A stretch of 64,000 bases of DNA, taken from an uncultured Parabacteroides sp. GTDB taxonomy: Bacteria > Bacteroidota > Bacteroidia > Bacteroidales > Tannerellaceae. The stretch lies in assembly GCF_947855115.1 (NCBI RefSeq), contig NZ_CANTZW010000004.1, positions 122,544-186,543 of the forward strand, read 5' to 3'. Within the stretch, counting starts at the first letter, position 1, and the number at the start of each line of letters is the position of its first letter. Shown one piece after another: positions 43,347-51,583 of this stretch. A program made the position numbers and the translations under genes. The notes under the pieces were generated by a model. The model did not search any database. It was given only the letters and a program-made list of their open reading frames with translations, and was not told where the DNA came from.

Positions 43347-44480
43347 ATGAAGTATTACCTGATAGCCGGAGAAGCCTCCGGAGACCTGCACGCCTCGAAT
43401 CTGATGGCAGCATTGAAAGAGAACGACCCGAAAGCGGAATTTCGCTTCCTAGGCGGCGACTTGATGAAGGCCGTGGGGGGAACCCTCGTCAAACATTACC
43501 GGGAAATGGCATTCATGGGCTTCATACCGGTATTGCTGAACTTGCGTACCATCTTAAATAACATGAAGACGTGCCAAGAGGATATCCGCCGCTATCAGCC
43601 GGATGTTGTCATATTAATTGACTATCCGGGATTCAACCTGAAGATCGCCAAGTTCGTGAAAACCCAGCTCGGACTTCCGGTATACTACTATATATCTCCT
43701 AAGATATGGGCATGGAAACAATACCGTATCAAGGACTTCCGGCGTTACGTAGACCGTATGTTCTGCATCCTGCCGTTCGAGACCGAGTTCTTCCGGAAGC
43801 TTAATTACCCGGTAGATTACGTAGGAAACCCTTCCGTAGACTCCGTAGCCTATTACAAGGAACACCAAGCGATCCCGAGAGAGACGTTTATCAAGGAAGA
43901 AGGCTTGCCGGATAAGCCTATCCTCGCCTTGCTATCCGGCAGCCGCAAGCAAGAGATCAAGGATAATTTGCCGACCATGCTGAAGGTAGCCTCCGCCTTT
44001 CCCGACCTCCAGCCGGTGATAGCCGGGGCACCGGGTATCGACGCTTCTTACTACCGAGAATATATAGGCTCTTATCCCGCCAAGATCGTATTCGGGAAAA
44101 CGTATCCCTTGCTACAACATAGCGCCACGGCTCTGGTAACATCCGGCACGGCGACCTTGGAGACCGCCCTGTTCCGGGTTCCCCAAGCGGTCTGCTACTA
44201 TGTCGTAGCCGGGCCGCTGGCCAGCTTTATCTTCAAGCATTTCTTCCATACGAGATACATATCCCTCGTCAACCTGATCGGCGGACGGGAGATCGTGCAA
44301 GAATTATTCGGGGCCCGCTTCTCCGAGTCGCAAATACAACGCGAGTTAAGGCGTATCCTGCAAGATCCGGCTTACCGGGAACGGATGCTAGACGGGTACG
44401 ACGAGATTATCCATACCTTAGGAGCACCCGGTGCCTCCAGGCGTACGGCACGGTTAATCGTTGACTCACTGGGTTCTTAA
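43347..44480 (+). CDS. lpxB: Lipid-A-disaccharide synthase LpxB
   Basis: A 377-residue glycosyltransferase (family GT19) that joins UDP-2,3-diacylglucosamine and lipid X to form the lipid A disaccharide at the cytoplasmic membrane. Motifs include YYLIAGEASGDLHASNLM at the start, VLIDYPGFNLKIAKF near 90, SPKIWAWKQYRIKDF near 117 and LLSGSRKQEIKDNLP near 194. The ATG follows a short repeated TTTTCAATTC spacer. Together with lpxH at 619 it shows a normal Raetz pathway set in this window. Confidence 0.94.
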   Translation: MKYYLIAGEASGDLHASNLMAALKENDPKAEFRFLGGDLMKAVGGTLVKHYREMAFMGFIPVLLNLRTILNNMKTCQEDIRRYQPDVVILIDYPGFNLKIAKFVKTQLGLPVYYYISPKIWAWKQYRIKDFRRYVDRMFCILPFETEFFRKLNYPVDYVGNPSVDSVAYYKEHQAIPRETFIKEEGLPDKPILALLSGSRKQEIKDNLPTMLKVASAFPDLQPVIAGAPGIDASYYREYIGSYPAKIVFGKTYPLLQHSATALVTSGTATLETALFRVPQAVCYYVVAGPLASFIFKHFFHTRYISLVNLIGGREIVQELFGARFSESQIQRELRRILQDPAYRERMLDGYDEIIHTLGAPGASRRTARLIVDSLGS

Positions 44481-44575
44481 CATCTTTTATTAACGTCTTT
44501 TGCAGCATTTCGTCCTTAACTTACATCTTTCCTCATAGAATGATGAATATGTGAACTCTTTAAGAAATAAAAAGA

Positions 44576-45337
44576 ATGAAGACGTTGAGATCTTTTTTAT
44601 TGGTTATCGGGATCGCTTTAGCATCCCTCGCCCTACCCTCTTGCTTAGATGACGATGACTCGTATTCTTTAGGTGATATCTGGATAGCGGTAGCTACCGT
44701 CGTACCGGAAGGCAACAATGTATATTATTTACGGTTGGACGATGGGGATAAGCTATGGCCCGCCGCCACGAACTATCCGAACTACCAGCCGAAGCCCAAT
44801 CAACGCGCCTTGGTGAATTTCACGATATTGGCAGACTCTACCCAGAGTAACCTGGGAGGTTTCTCACACTACGTAAAGGTCAACGCGATCCATAATATCC
44901 TTACGAAACCTATCGCGAAGAACGAGGGAGCGGCCAATGACTCCATCTATGGCACGGACCCGGTGAACATTCATGACAATAATATATGGATCGGCGACGG
45001 ATACTTGAATATCTATTTCGAGACTCTCTGGGGAGGCAAGACCGCCCATTTCATCAACTTGATCCAGCCGGATGCCGAGAACGATCCTTATACGCTGGAG
45101 TTCAGGCATAACGCCTACGATGATCCTCAGTATACGATCGGGGCCGGACGTGTGGCGTTCAACCTGTCTTCCTTGCCGGATACCAAAGGCGAGACCGTGG
45201 ACTTGGTCGTAAATTATTGGACCTCCAAAGGGAAACAAGCTTATAAATTGAAATATAACTCGGATAAGACAAAGATAACAGGTAGTTCGCAAGGTTATAC
45301 GAACGATAGTATCTCTAATATAACAGATATGAAATAA
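44576..45337 (+). CDS. NigD-like lipoprotein
   Basis: A 253-residue lipoprotein (signal MKTLRSFLLVIGIALASLALPSC, then an acidic DDDDS stretch) of the NigD-like family in Bacteroidetes. The beta-rich body has segments such as SLGDIWIAVATVVPEGNNVYYLRLDDGDKLWP near 30 and the terminal VDLVVNYWTSKG near 215. NigD-like proteins belong to bacteriocin-linked and surface protein sets in Bacteroides, but their role is not established. It follows lpxB by 95 bp and may be a separate unit. A terminator lies after its stop. Confidence 0.75.
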   Translation: MKTLRSFLLVIGIALASLALPSCLDDDDSYSLGDIWIAVATVVPEGNNVYYLRLDDGDKLWPAATNYPNYQPKPNQRALVNFTILADSTQSNLGGFSHYVKVNAIHNILTKPIAKNEGAANDSIYGTDPVNIHDNNIWIGDGYLNIYFETLWGGKTAHFINLIQPDAENDPYTLEFRHNAYDDPQYTIGAGRVAFNLSSLPDTKGETVDLVVNYWTSKGKQAYKLKYNSDKTKITGSSQGYTNDSISNITDMK

Positions 45338-45382
45338 ACCTTCCCACATAACTTTTATTTTTATCATTTAGTTCAGGAGGAG

Positions 45383-45411
45383 AGGCGTCGGGATGATGCC
45401 TTTCTTTTTTT
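45383..45411 (+). terminator. Terminator after the NigD-like gene
   Basis: AGGCGTC (45383-45389) pairs, with one G-T pair, with GATGCCT (45395-45401) and is followed by a long T-run. It isolates the NigD-like gene from the ECF module that starts at 45470. Confidence 0.7.
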
Positions 45412-45469
45412 GTATTTTTACGTCGCCCAGACGCAACGGTCAAGGCATTACTCTCGTTTATATAAACAA

Positions 45470-46000
45470 ATGGACAAAGTAACCGAACATCTGATCGAGG
45501 GTTGCCGCCGGGGAGACCGGAGTTCGCAACTGAAGTTGTACAAACAATACGCACGGCAACTATATATAGCCTGCCTGCGTATCGTGGGCAACTCATCCGA
45601 GGCGGAAGAAGCCATGCAGGACTCGTTCCTCAAGATCTTCACTCGCCTGGACCAATATCACGACGGGCAATGCTTTGAGGCATGGATGCATCGTATCGCC
45701 ATCCATACGGCTATCGATTATGTACGCCGCCAGGCTCCGGACTTGGAGGAGCTTTCCGATAATCTGGCCGAACCGGAGACAGAAGGGCCGGACGAGGATG
45801 AGATCCGGTACTCCGTGGCACAGGTGAAGGAGGCTACCAAGAAGTTGCCGGCTGGTTACCGCATAATCCTCTCGCTTTACCTCTTTGAGGGATATGACAT
45901 GGAAGAGATCGCTTCCATATTGAAGATTCAACCGCCAAGTGTCCGTAGCCAGTACCTACGAGCGAAGCGGAAATTGTTAGACATTATAGCAGCTAATTAA
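45470..46000 (+). CDS. ECF RNA polymerase sigma factor
   Basis: A sigma factor of about 176 residues with sigma2 (about 15-80; EAEEAMQDSFLKIFTRLDQY, then FEAWMHRIAIHTAIDYVRR) and sigma4 (about 115-170; LPAGYRIILSLYLFEGYDMEEIA, then QPPSVRSQYLRAKRKLL). The ATG at 45470 is used because the upstream frame lies in a terminator-like region. It heads a unit with a membrane protein (3 bp after its stop) and a secreted beta-helix-like protein. Its promoter is not the TGTAACC type of the two DUF6249 modules. Confidence 0.88.
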   Translation: MDKVTEHLIEGCRRGDRSSQLKLYKQYARQLYIACLRIVGNSSEAEEAMQDSFLKIFTRLDQYHDGQCFEAWMHRIAIHTAIDYVRRQAPDLEELSDNLAEPETEGPDEDEIRYSVAQVKEATKKLPAGYRIILSLYLFEGYDMEEIASILKIQPPSVRSQYLRAKRKLLDIIAAN

Positions 46001-46002
46001 AC

Positions 46003-46539
46003 ATGGATAAACTGAAAAATTTCATAGACACAAACCGTGACGCATTCGAGGAAGACGAGATGCTTCCCGAAGGTCACCTCGAACGTTTCGAGCAGAAGCT
46101 ACCGAAGCCGCGGAAGAACCGTGTTACCCTATACAGCTTATCGGCCTTTGCCATAGCCGCCTCTATCGCCTTGTTGCTCTTATTCCGCCTGCCGGGTGGA
46201 ACCGATATGTCGGACCCCGCGCTGAGGAGCGCGGCCCAGACCTGCGATAGCCAAGAGGAGATCGAGGAGCTACGTTTATATTACAACATGCAAATGAACG
46301 ATGTGCTGGCGCAAATGAAGAAATTGTATAAACAAGACCGGACTCCGGGAGCGGAGGAACTGTTGCAGGAGAGTAAACGTATCCTCACGGATAATTATAT
46401 GTTCGAGGAGACGGTACTTCCTACCCTTCCTTGTTCTAATGATGGCCTTTTCGCCATGACCCAGCATTACAACAACAGCTTGGAGGGCCTTACGCTCATG
46501 CTAAAGCAAATGAGACAGGTTACGGACAAAGAGAAATAG
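46003..46539 (+). CDS. Putative anti-sigma factor (single-pass membrane protein)
   Basis: A 178-residue protein with an N-terminal cytosolic segment (about 1-48; MDKLKNFIDTNRDAFEEDEMLPEGHLERFEQKL), a membrane helix (about 49-66) and a helical C-terminal part outside (about 75-175). No zinc motif. It starts 2 bp after the sigma stop and is followed closely by a secreted protein gene, as in Bacteroidota anti-sigma operons. The role is inferred from position and topology only. Confidence 0.65.
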   Translation: MDKLKNFIDTNRDAFEEDEMLPEGHLERFEQKLPKPRKNRVTLYSLSAFAIAASIALLLLFRLPGGTDMSDPALRSAAQTCDSQEEIEELRLYYNMQMNDVLAQMKKLYKQDRTPGAEELLQESKRILTDNYMFEETVLPTLPCSNDGLFAMTQHYNNSLEGLTLMLKQMRQVTDKEK

Positions 46540-46563
46540 TAATAACGATTAATACATACAACC

Positions 46564-47652
46564 ATGAACACGACACGTGTAAAATTCAGTACCGCTGCTT
46601 TATCGCTGACTCTCGTATTGCTGCTATGCGGCTTGTCGGCAGCAGCCAAGCCGCAAGAGAAAATCAAGAAAAAAGAGATAACCCAATCCTATAGCGTTAG
46701 CGCCAGCGACCGGCTCTTGGTAGAGAACCATTTCGGTAACATCACCATTACGCATTGGAATAAGAAAGAGGTTGCCATACGGGTCGAGATAGAATGTAGG
46801 GCTTCCAGAGAGGAACGTGCCCAAGAGAACTTAGACCGGATCCGGATCGAGACCAAGAAAGCCGGTGGCATCGTCTCGGCGATCACCACGATAACGAAGG
46901 AAAGGGATGGAAACTCAAACAACGAGTCCATGACGATCAACTATTATATCCAGATGCCTTCCAAGCTCTCTGCCGAGCTGAACCAGAAATTCGGGAACAT
47001 CAACTTGCCGGGCGATAATAACGGAGAAATGGATATCCACGTAAAATTCGGCAACCTTATCGCAGGTGATTTCGTCGCCAACACGATGATCGAGGCTAAA
47101 TACGGTAATGTTGAGGTAGGTAACCTGCAGGAGGCTCAATTAGATTTGGGCTACGTGGGCACAGCCAAGGTCCGCTACGCTAAAGATTTGACCGTAGACT
47201 GCAAATACTCCGATCTGGATATACAGGATATACAGAGCTTGCGGACGGAGATTAAATACAGTAATCTTACCATCGAAAACGCGAATCAATTAGATATGGA
47301 GATCAAGTACAGCGAGGCCAAAATCGGGACCATCAAGGATGTATTGAATGTAAGCAGCCTTAGCTATAGTAACTTAAAGGTCCGTAACTTGTCTCCCTCT
47401 TTCTCGAAAGTGGACGTGGAATCTCATTATGGCAATCTGGAGGTGGCGCTTCCCGCAAGCTCGTCTTTCCGGGTAGTAGCGGATAACATGAAGTATTCTA
47501 CTTGCGACGTGAAAGGCTTCAATATCACCCGCAAGCATTTCGATGACGAGGATCATGACAAGAACTATATCTATGAGATCAACAACGGCAAACAACCAAC
47601 AATCTACTTCGAAGGAAACCGTTACGGAAACCTAAAAGTCAAATCCAACTAA
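46564..47652 (+). CDS. Secreted beta-repeat protein (DUF4097-like)
   Basis: A 362-residue protein with a signal peptide (cleavage after SAAAK, about 29) and then repeated beta strands of about 18-25 residues, such as HFGNITITHWNKKEV, KFGNINLPGDNNG, KYGNVEVGNLQEA and KYSNLTIENANQL, which suggests a right-handed beta-helix like DUF4097 adhesin-type proteins. It is the third gene of the ECF unit and probably the surface or periplasmic effector under its control. Ligand unknown. The gene ends in front of the second double-cruciform element. Confidence 0.72.
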   Translation: MNTTRVKFSTAALSLTLVLLLCGLSAAAKPQEKIKKKEITQSYSVSASDRLLVENHFGNITITHWNKKEVAIRVEIECRASREERAQENLDRIRIETKKAGGIVSAITTITKERDGNSNNESMTINYYIQMPSKLSAELNQKFGNINLPGDNNGEMDIHVKFGNLIAGDFVANTMIEAKYGNVEVGNLQEAQLDLGYVGTAKVRYAKDLTVDCKYSDLDIQDIQSLRTEIKYSNLTIENANQLDMEIKYSEAKIGTIKDVLNVSSLSYSNLKVRNLSPSFSKVDVESHYGNLEVALPASSSFRVVADNMKYSTCDVKGFNITRKHFDDEDHDKNYIYEINNGKQPTIYFEGNRYGNLKVKSN

Positions 47653-47658
47653 CTAGTT

Positions 47659-47749
47659 GTAGAGACGGGGCGTGCCCCGTCTCATCCCCTCAAAACGGTA
47701 ACTTAAAATACTATCAGACCGTGGGAGACGGGGCACGCCCCGTCTCTAC
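47659..47749. repeat. Double-cruciform dispersed element, GGGGC type
   Basis: Two palindromic arms, GAGACGGGGC-GT-GCCCCGTCTC (47662-47683) and its inverse (47725-47746), flank a core of about 41 bp close to that of 21795-21886 (shared AATACTATCAGAC). Base changes between the two elements keep both stems perfectly paired, so the structure rather than the sequence is conserved. It also lies between convergent genes. Confidence 0.85.
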
Positions 47750-47764
47750 ATCCCCCCAATATCC

Positions 47765-48142
47765 TTATTTAGAGGTATTCTGCCGGCGCATTTCCTCTCT
47801 TTTTAACCAGTTATCGAGTTGTGTAAACAAGAAGAAACAAGAGATTCCAGAAGCGACCGTCAGAACGATAGAGAAATAAGCCCGTAAAGAGCCCAAAACC
47901 GTTTCTATGCCTCCCGGGGAAAGTCTAACCAAATACAAGATACCGACCAACACAAACATATAAGCCACAAACATACCCAAAATACCGGCAGGCGTAAACC
48001 GTCTCTTTATATAATACCGATATACCCGCTTCTTCTCCTGCATAATCAACGCCATAATCCGGGAGTTTAACGAAGCAGAAGGTTGCTCCGTCGTTCCTCG
48101 CATTAATTCACGTGTCAAATGATCAATCTCTCTCTCGTTCAT
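47765..48142 (-). CDS. Small membrane protein, putative anti-sigma factor
   Basis: A 125-residue protein with a cytosolic N-terminus (about 1-48; MNEREIDHLTRELMRG), two hydrophobic helices (about 52-72 and 85-108) and a charged C-terminus. It resembles the 118-residue protein at 23009-23365 in size and topology. Its start overlaps the sigma gene stop by 4 bp, so it is translated with the sigma factor. An anti-sigma role is inferred from position. Confidence 0.6.
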   Translation of the reverse strand: MNEREIDHLTRELMRGTTEQPSASLNSRIMALIMQEKKRVYRYYIKRRFTPAGILGMFVAYMFVLVGILYLVRLSPGGIETVLGSLRAYFSIVLTVASGISCFFLFTQLDNWLKREEMRRQNTSK

Positions 48143-48702
48143 AACAAATCAATCGTTTCAAATTTCATTTTATCCCGCAACACTCCGTAAAACCGTTTTC
48201 GCCCGCGAAACAATTTTACTTTTACATTAGAAACGCTCAACTCGGTGATCTGGCTGATCTCCTCTACCGAACATTCCTCTAAATAATAAAGGGTAAGCAA
48301 CAAGGCCTCATCAGCCGGAAGCTTTTTCAACGCACGTGCGATAATCTCTTTCCGGTCTTCACGCTCCAATAGAGCCGCAGCCGATTCAACCTCGTCATTC
48401 GACAGGTCCACAGGGCCCACCTCCTCATAATTCACGAACATCCGCTGTTGTCTCAAGGCTGTCAATGCCGTACGATACACGATCCTATAAAACCATGTCG
48501 AGAACTTACTATCGAAATGGAAATCGGAAAGAGCACGATACATCTTCACGAACGCATCCTGTACGGCCTCCTCTGCCTCCTCGCGATTCTCCAAGATACG
48601 AAAAGCGATGGTATAAGCCATCTTCTCATACTTCGCGACAAGGCAGGAGAAACTTTGCGTGTCTCCTGCCAAAATACGTTCTATCCATTTTCGTTCATCC
48701 AT
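48139..48702 (-). CDS. ECF RNA polymerase sigma factor
   Basis: A sigma factor of about 187 residues with sigma2 (about 15-85; EAEEAVQDAFVKMYRALSDF, then SKFSTWFYRIVYRTALTALR) and sigma4 (about 120-180; LPADEALLLTLYYLEECSVEEIS, then SVSNVKVKLFRGRKRFYG). It resembles the sigma at 22459-23031 in its sigma4 region. The ATG at 48702 is used, 10 bp after the DUF6249 gene stop. It forms a leftward operon of DUF6249, sigma and small membrane protein driven by a TGTAACC promoter at 49166-49192. Confidence 0.88.
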   Translation of the reverse strand: MDERKWIERILAGDTQSFSCLVAKYEKMAYTIAFRILENREEAEEAVQDAFVKMYRALSDFHFDSKFSTWFYRIVYRTALTALRQQRMFVNYEEVGPVDLSNDEVESAAALLEREDRKEIIARALKKLPADEALLLTLYYLEECSVEEISQITELSVSNVKVKLFRGRKRFYGVLRDKMKFETIDLL

Positions 48703-48712
48703 CCGGTGCCGT

Positions 48713-49120
48713 TTATTCTTCCAGACGCATTCTCTTCTCGTCATCCAATCTCTCCTTCTCCATCAAGGAACGGGAAAGGAAGAAATAAATTATAAAAGAA
48801 AAACCACCGAACATAATCGTGATAGCGGGAACTAGCAAGAAGAACCAATCGCTGTCGTATGTGAAAGCCGAGTCTACCGCCATCCCCACGATCACGCCCA
48901 ACGACAAACCGATCATAAAAATACCGTTACGCAAAGTATTATAGCGATTAGGCTTTCTCTCCGGCCTCGCGGCCTCCTCCAACACTATCCCTTTCTCGAT
49001 CATCGCCATCTTTTCCTCATGCTTGCTTTTGATGGTCATATAGCTTGCGATAATACCTAGCAACACCGGCATGCCTACCGCACAAATAACACTTAAAATA
49101 GGAATCCACAACTCGTTCAT
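48713..49120 (-). CDS. DUF6249-like small membrane protein
   Basis: A 135-residue protein with three hydrophobic segments (about 8-28, 66-84 and 93-115) and a charged loop containing KSKHEEKMAMIEKGIVLEE, like the paralogue at 21901-22308. It is the first gene of the leftward ECF operon. The TGTC of its promoter lies 46 bp before the start, the same distance as CGTC in the other module. Function unknown; the repeated co-occurrence suggests a membrane partner of these sigma factors. Confidence 0.68.
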   Translation of the reverse strand: MNELWIPILSVICAVGMPVLLGIIASYMTIKSKHEEKMAMIEKGIVLEEAARPERKPNRYNTLRNGIFMIGLSLGVIVGMAVDSAFTYDSDWFFLLVPAITIMFGGFSFIIYFFLSRSLMEKERLDDEKRMRLEE

Positions 49121-49165
49121 ATTGTCTGTTCTTTAATGATTTAATAAATTAGCTTTTATCAATAA

Positions 49166-49192
49166 GACATAGGCAATCATAAATCGGTTACA
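49166..49192 (-). promoter_or_regulatory. ECF-type promoter (TGTAACC-N16-TGTC)
   Basis: On the minus strand TGTAACC (49186-49192), 16 bp, TGTC (49166-49169) points at the DUF6249 gene. It matches the divergent promoters at 22354-22447 except for one spacer base and a C-to-T change in the -10. Confidence 0.6.
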
Positions 49193-49225
49193 AAAAAAGA
49201 GAAGAAATTTTATACGGGAAAATAA

Positions 49226-49263
49226 AAGAGGCGAACCTCACAAATCAATGAAGTCCGCCTCTT
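49226..49263 (-). terminator. Terminator of the DoxX-Gfo/Idh unit
   Basis: AAGAGGCG (49226-49233) pairs with CGCCTCTT (49256-49263) around a 22-nt loop; on the minus strand the stem is followed by TTATTTT. It separates the oxidoreductase unit from the ECF promoter. Confidence 0.78.
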
Positions 49264-49293
49264 GGGAAAGTTATTTATCGCCTTTTTTGATAC

Positions 49294-50952
49294 TTACGCA
49301 AGTTCGCCTTTTACGATCTCTTCCTTATCTTTATCCCAGTACATCGTACGTCCTTCCAGATAAGCGCGAGTACCCATATGAGCCGTCATAGCCTCTTGGA
49401 AAGCCGCGTCAATATTACAGCTAGGAGTCTTACCTTGACGGATACATTCCAGCCACTCACGGATATGCAAGTGGGTCGTATCATACCGTTTACCGTTTAC
49501 ATATGTATAAAGCAAGCCGCGCTTAGCGAAATACAACTCCGTAGGAGATGTCACGGAATCCGAGCTGTCTTGTCCCGGTACATAAGTATAGAACGGGGTG
49601 TCTGTCGGGATAATACCTTCCTTGATCTTATCCGCATAACGAGTGGAATCTTGATCAACCGTAATAGCCAATATGTTAGAGACCTCCATAGAAGCGTCAT
49701 GTCCCATGAATACCTTACCACGGTTACGGCTACTTGCCAATGTCGCGCTATACAACATCGTCAGGTCACGATCCGGCCATTCGAAAGTAGTCTGCAATAC
49801 GTCTGGCACCGTACGTCCATCCTTGAAGAAATAAACACCTCCGGACGAGGTAGCGGAATGAGGAATACCTACATGCATAATCTGATTGACAGCGTCATAC
49901 TCATGCGTCAACAAATCGCCGGAAAGCCCCGTGCTATAATCCCACCAGCAACGCCAGCGGAAGAAACGCTCCAGGCTGAACTTACTACGCTCTTCCGGGC
50001 CGATATACCTTTCAAGCTTGTTGGATGTCATATAATCCATATACTCCTTGATACGCTCGGGATCTCCCTCAAACTGCTTCCAATCGATCGTATTCGGATT
50101 AGAGCCATCGATAATATCATATACCCAAGCGCCATTCGGGGAGTTACGGTTCGTACAAACCTCGATCAAGTTGACAGGCCCCAGCAGTCCGTTTCCGATA
50201 ATTTCCTCGGCTTTCTGATAGCAGTCCGTCTGACGTCCTTGGTGACCTAGCTGAAACACCACACCGGTCTCTCTAATCGCCTGGCGAACCATATACGTCT
50301 CCGGAACCGTCCACGACAACGGTTTCTCGCAATATACATGTTTCCCGGCACGTGCCGCAGCCATGGCGATCGTGCTATGCCAATGGTCCGGGCCAGCGAT
50401 AATAACGGCATCCACATCCGGGGCCGCTACCAATTCTTGATAAGTCCGGTAACGTTTCGGAGCCGGTCCGAACTTACCGTCACTACCTTCACGATGGATA
50501 TTGGAACCGGCCAATACAGCGGCCTCTCCATATACATCAAATATATCACAAACCGCGGTTATCTCAATATTCAGATCATCCTGCTCCATATATTGCTGAT
50601 AACGCGTATCCTTCTTATTCAACTTATTAGCCTCCTTCATCTTATCGATCCAAGAAGGCTCAGCGAAACCGGCGGCACGCATCAATTGCTTTCCGCGAAT
50701 ACCGAAGCCGATCAAACCGATACGGATCTTCTTCCCATCGCCCTGCGGCTCCAAATAAGAGGCTTGCCTGTTGCTCACCTGAAATACGTCTGATATGTTA
50801 CGGCCTCTTAAGGCATCTTTCCTTTTTTGGTAAACGCCATATGCCAAAGCACCTAAGATAGGCACTGTAGCCAATGTCTTTAACGTGTCCCGACGTCCTT
50901 TATCGGGCATTTGCTCCTGAGAAGGAGTATTCTTTGCATCTTCTGTTGCCAT
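49294..50952 (-). CDS. Gfo/Idh/MocA oxidoreductase with an N-terminal export signal
   Basis: A 552-residue oxidoreductase. The N-terminus is unusual: about 20 polar residues, then GRRDTLKTLATVPILGALAYG, a Tat-like RR motif with a long hydrophobic stretch that may anchor it. The Rossmann domain has RIGLIGFGIRGKQLMRA near 78, AGPDHWHSTIAMAAARAGKHVYCEKPLSWT near 188 with the catalytic Lys of EKP, and LGHQGRQTDCYQKAE. The ATG at 50952 is chosen over an upstream TTG. It follows the DoxX gene by 5 bp. Substrate is not known; sugar oxidation is the family norm. Confidence 0.83.
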   Translation of the reverse strand: MATEDAKNTPSQEQMPDKGRRDTLKTLATVPILGALAYGVYQKRKDALRGRNISDVFQVSNRQASYLEPQGDGKKIRIGLIGFGIRGKQLMRAAGFAEPSWIDKMKEANKLNKKDTRYQQYMEQDDLNIEITAVCDIFDVYGEAAVLAGSNIHREGSDGKFGPAPKRYRTYQELVAAPDVDAVIIAGPDHWHSTIAMAAARAGKHVYCEKPLSWTVPETYMVRQAIRETGVVFQLGHQGRQTDCYQKAEEIIGNGLLGPVNLIEVCTNRNSPNGAWVYDIIDGSNPNTIDWKQFEGDPERIKEYMDYMTSNKLERYIGPEERSKFSLERFFRWRCWWDYSTGLSGDLLTHEYDAVNQIMHVGIPHSATSSGGVYFFKDGRTVPDVLQTTFEWPDRDLTMLYSATLASSRNRGKVFMGHDASMEVSNILAITVDQDSTRYADKIKEGIIPTDTPFYTYVPGQDSSDSVTSPTELYFAKRGLLYTYVNGKRYDTTHLHIREWLECIRQGKTPSCNIDAAFQEAMTAHMGTRAYLEGRTMYWDKDKEEIVKGELA

Positions 50953-50957
50953 GGGGA

Positions 50958-51464
50958 TCAAATAAATTTAAGTTTATGCAATATCGGACACACACGTCCT
51001 AACACACGATCGAATCCTATGATTTGTGATGTAGGGAATACGCACATCAGACCTAAAGCGGCGAATTCCACCAAGTTCTTGTCGATCCATAAATAAGAGC
51101 CTTCGAACGGCATCATATAGCTTGCTCCCACGAAAGAAGGGTGGGATAACGTGTACATAGCGAGAAGAATCATACCTCCAACAGAAGATAAACGATACAA
51201 ACAGCCTAAAGTCAAGCCTAGGCCGATTAATAACAGAGCCCACTCATTCAAGAAGTTGATTGTTGTCATCAAGCTGTCATCTTGCGTCAGTTTGATAAAA
51301 AATGAAGCAGCGGGACCCTTTGAATCGAGTAGATAGGGTAGAGATGTCCATTTTGGGTTCATGATTTTTACTAGGCCTTCATACATAAAGTGCCAACCTA
51401 TGAAAAGACGCAGCATCATCAGCCAAGTCATCTGCGCTTTCGTGTAACCTTGTTCCATTTTCAT
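50958..51464 (-). CDS. DoxX-family membrane protein
   Basis: A 168-residue membrane protein with four hydrophobic helices, family DoxX/TQO small-subunit-like. Signature segments are TWLMMLRLFIGWHFMYEGLVKI at the start, INFLNEWALLLIGLGLTLGCLYRL near 72 and MYTLSHPSFVG near 101. DoxX proteins can pass electrons to quinones. It lies 5 bp upstream of the Tat-type Gfo/Idh/MocA gene, so the pair may couple periplasmic sugar oxidation to the membrane quinone pool. This is inference; no quinone site is visible. Confidence 0.78.
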   Translation of the reverse strand: MKMEQGYTKAQMTWLMMLRLFIGWHFMYEGLVKIMNPKWTSLPYLLDSKGPAASFFIKLTQDDSLMTTINFLNEWALLLIGLGLTLGCLYRLSSVGGMILLAMYTLSHPSFVGASYMMPFEGSYLWIDKNLVEFAALGLMCVFPTSQIIGFDRVLGRVCPILHKLKFI

Positions 51465-51511
51465 TTCTTGGTCCTAAAAAATTGGTTTAGAAAAAGTCGA
51501 TTATTAAAAAC

Positions 51512-51556
51512 ATAACACCCGAAGCTAAAATCATAGATTTAGGCCTCGGGCGTTAT
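51512..51556 (-). terminator. Terminator of the DUF1080 unit
   Basis: On the minus strand ATAACGCCCGAGGC (51543-51556) pairs with GCTTCGGGTGTTAT (51512-51525), with G-T and mismatch positions, and is followed by GTTTTTAATAA. It separates the DUF1080/Gfo-Idh unit from the DoxX gene. Confidence 0.7.
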
Positions 51557-51583
51557 ACTTATGCTAAAATGTGCTTGATACGA

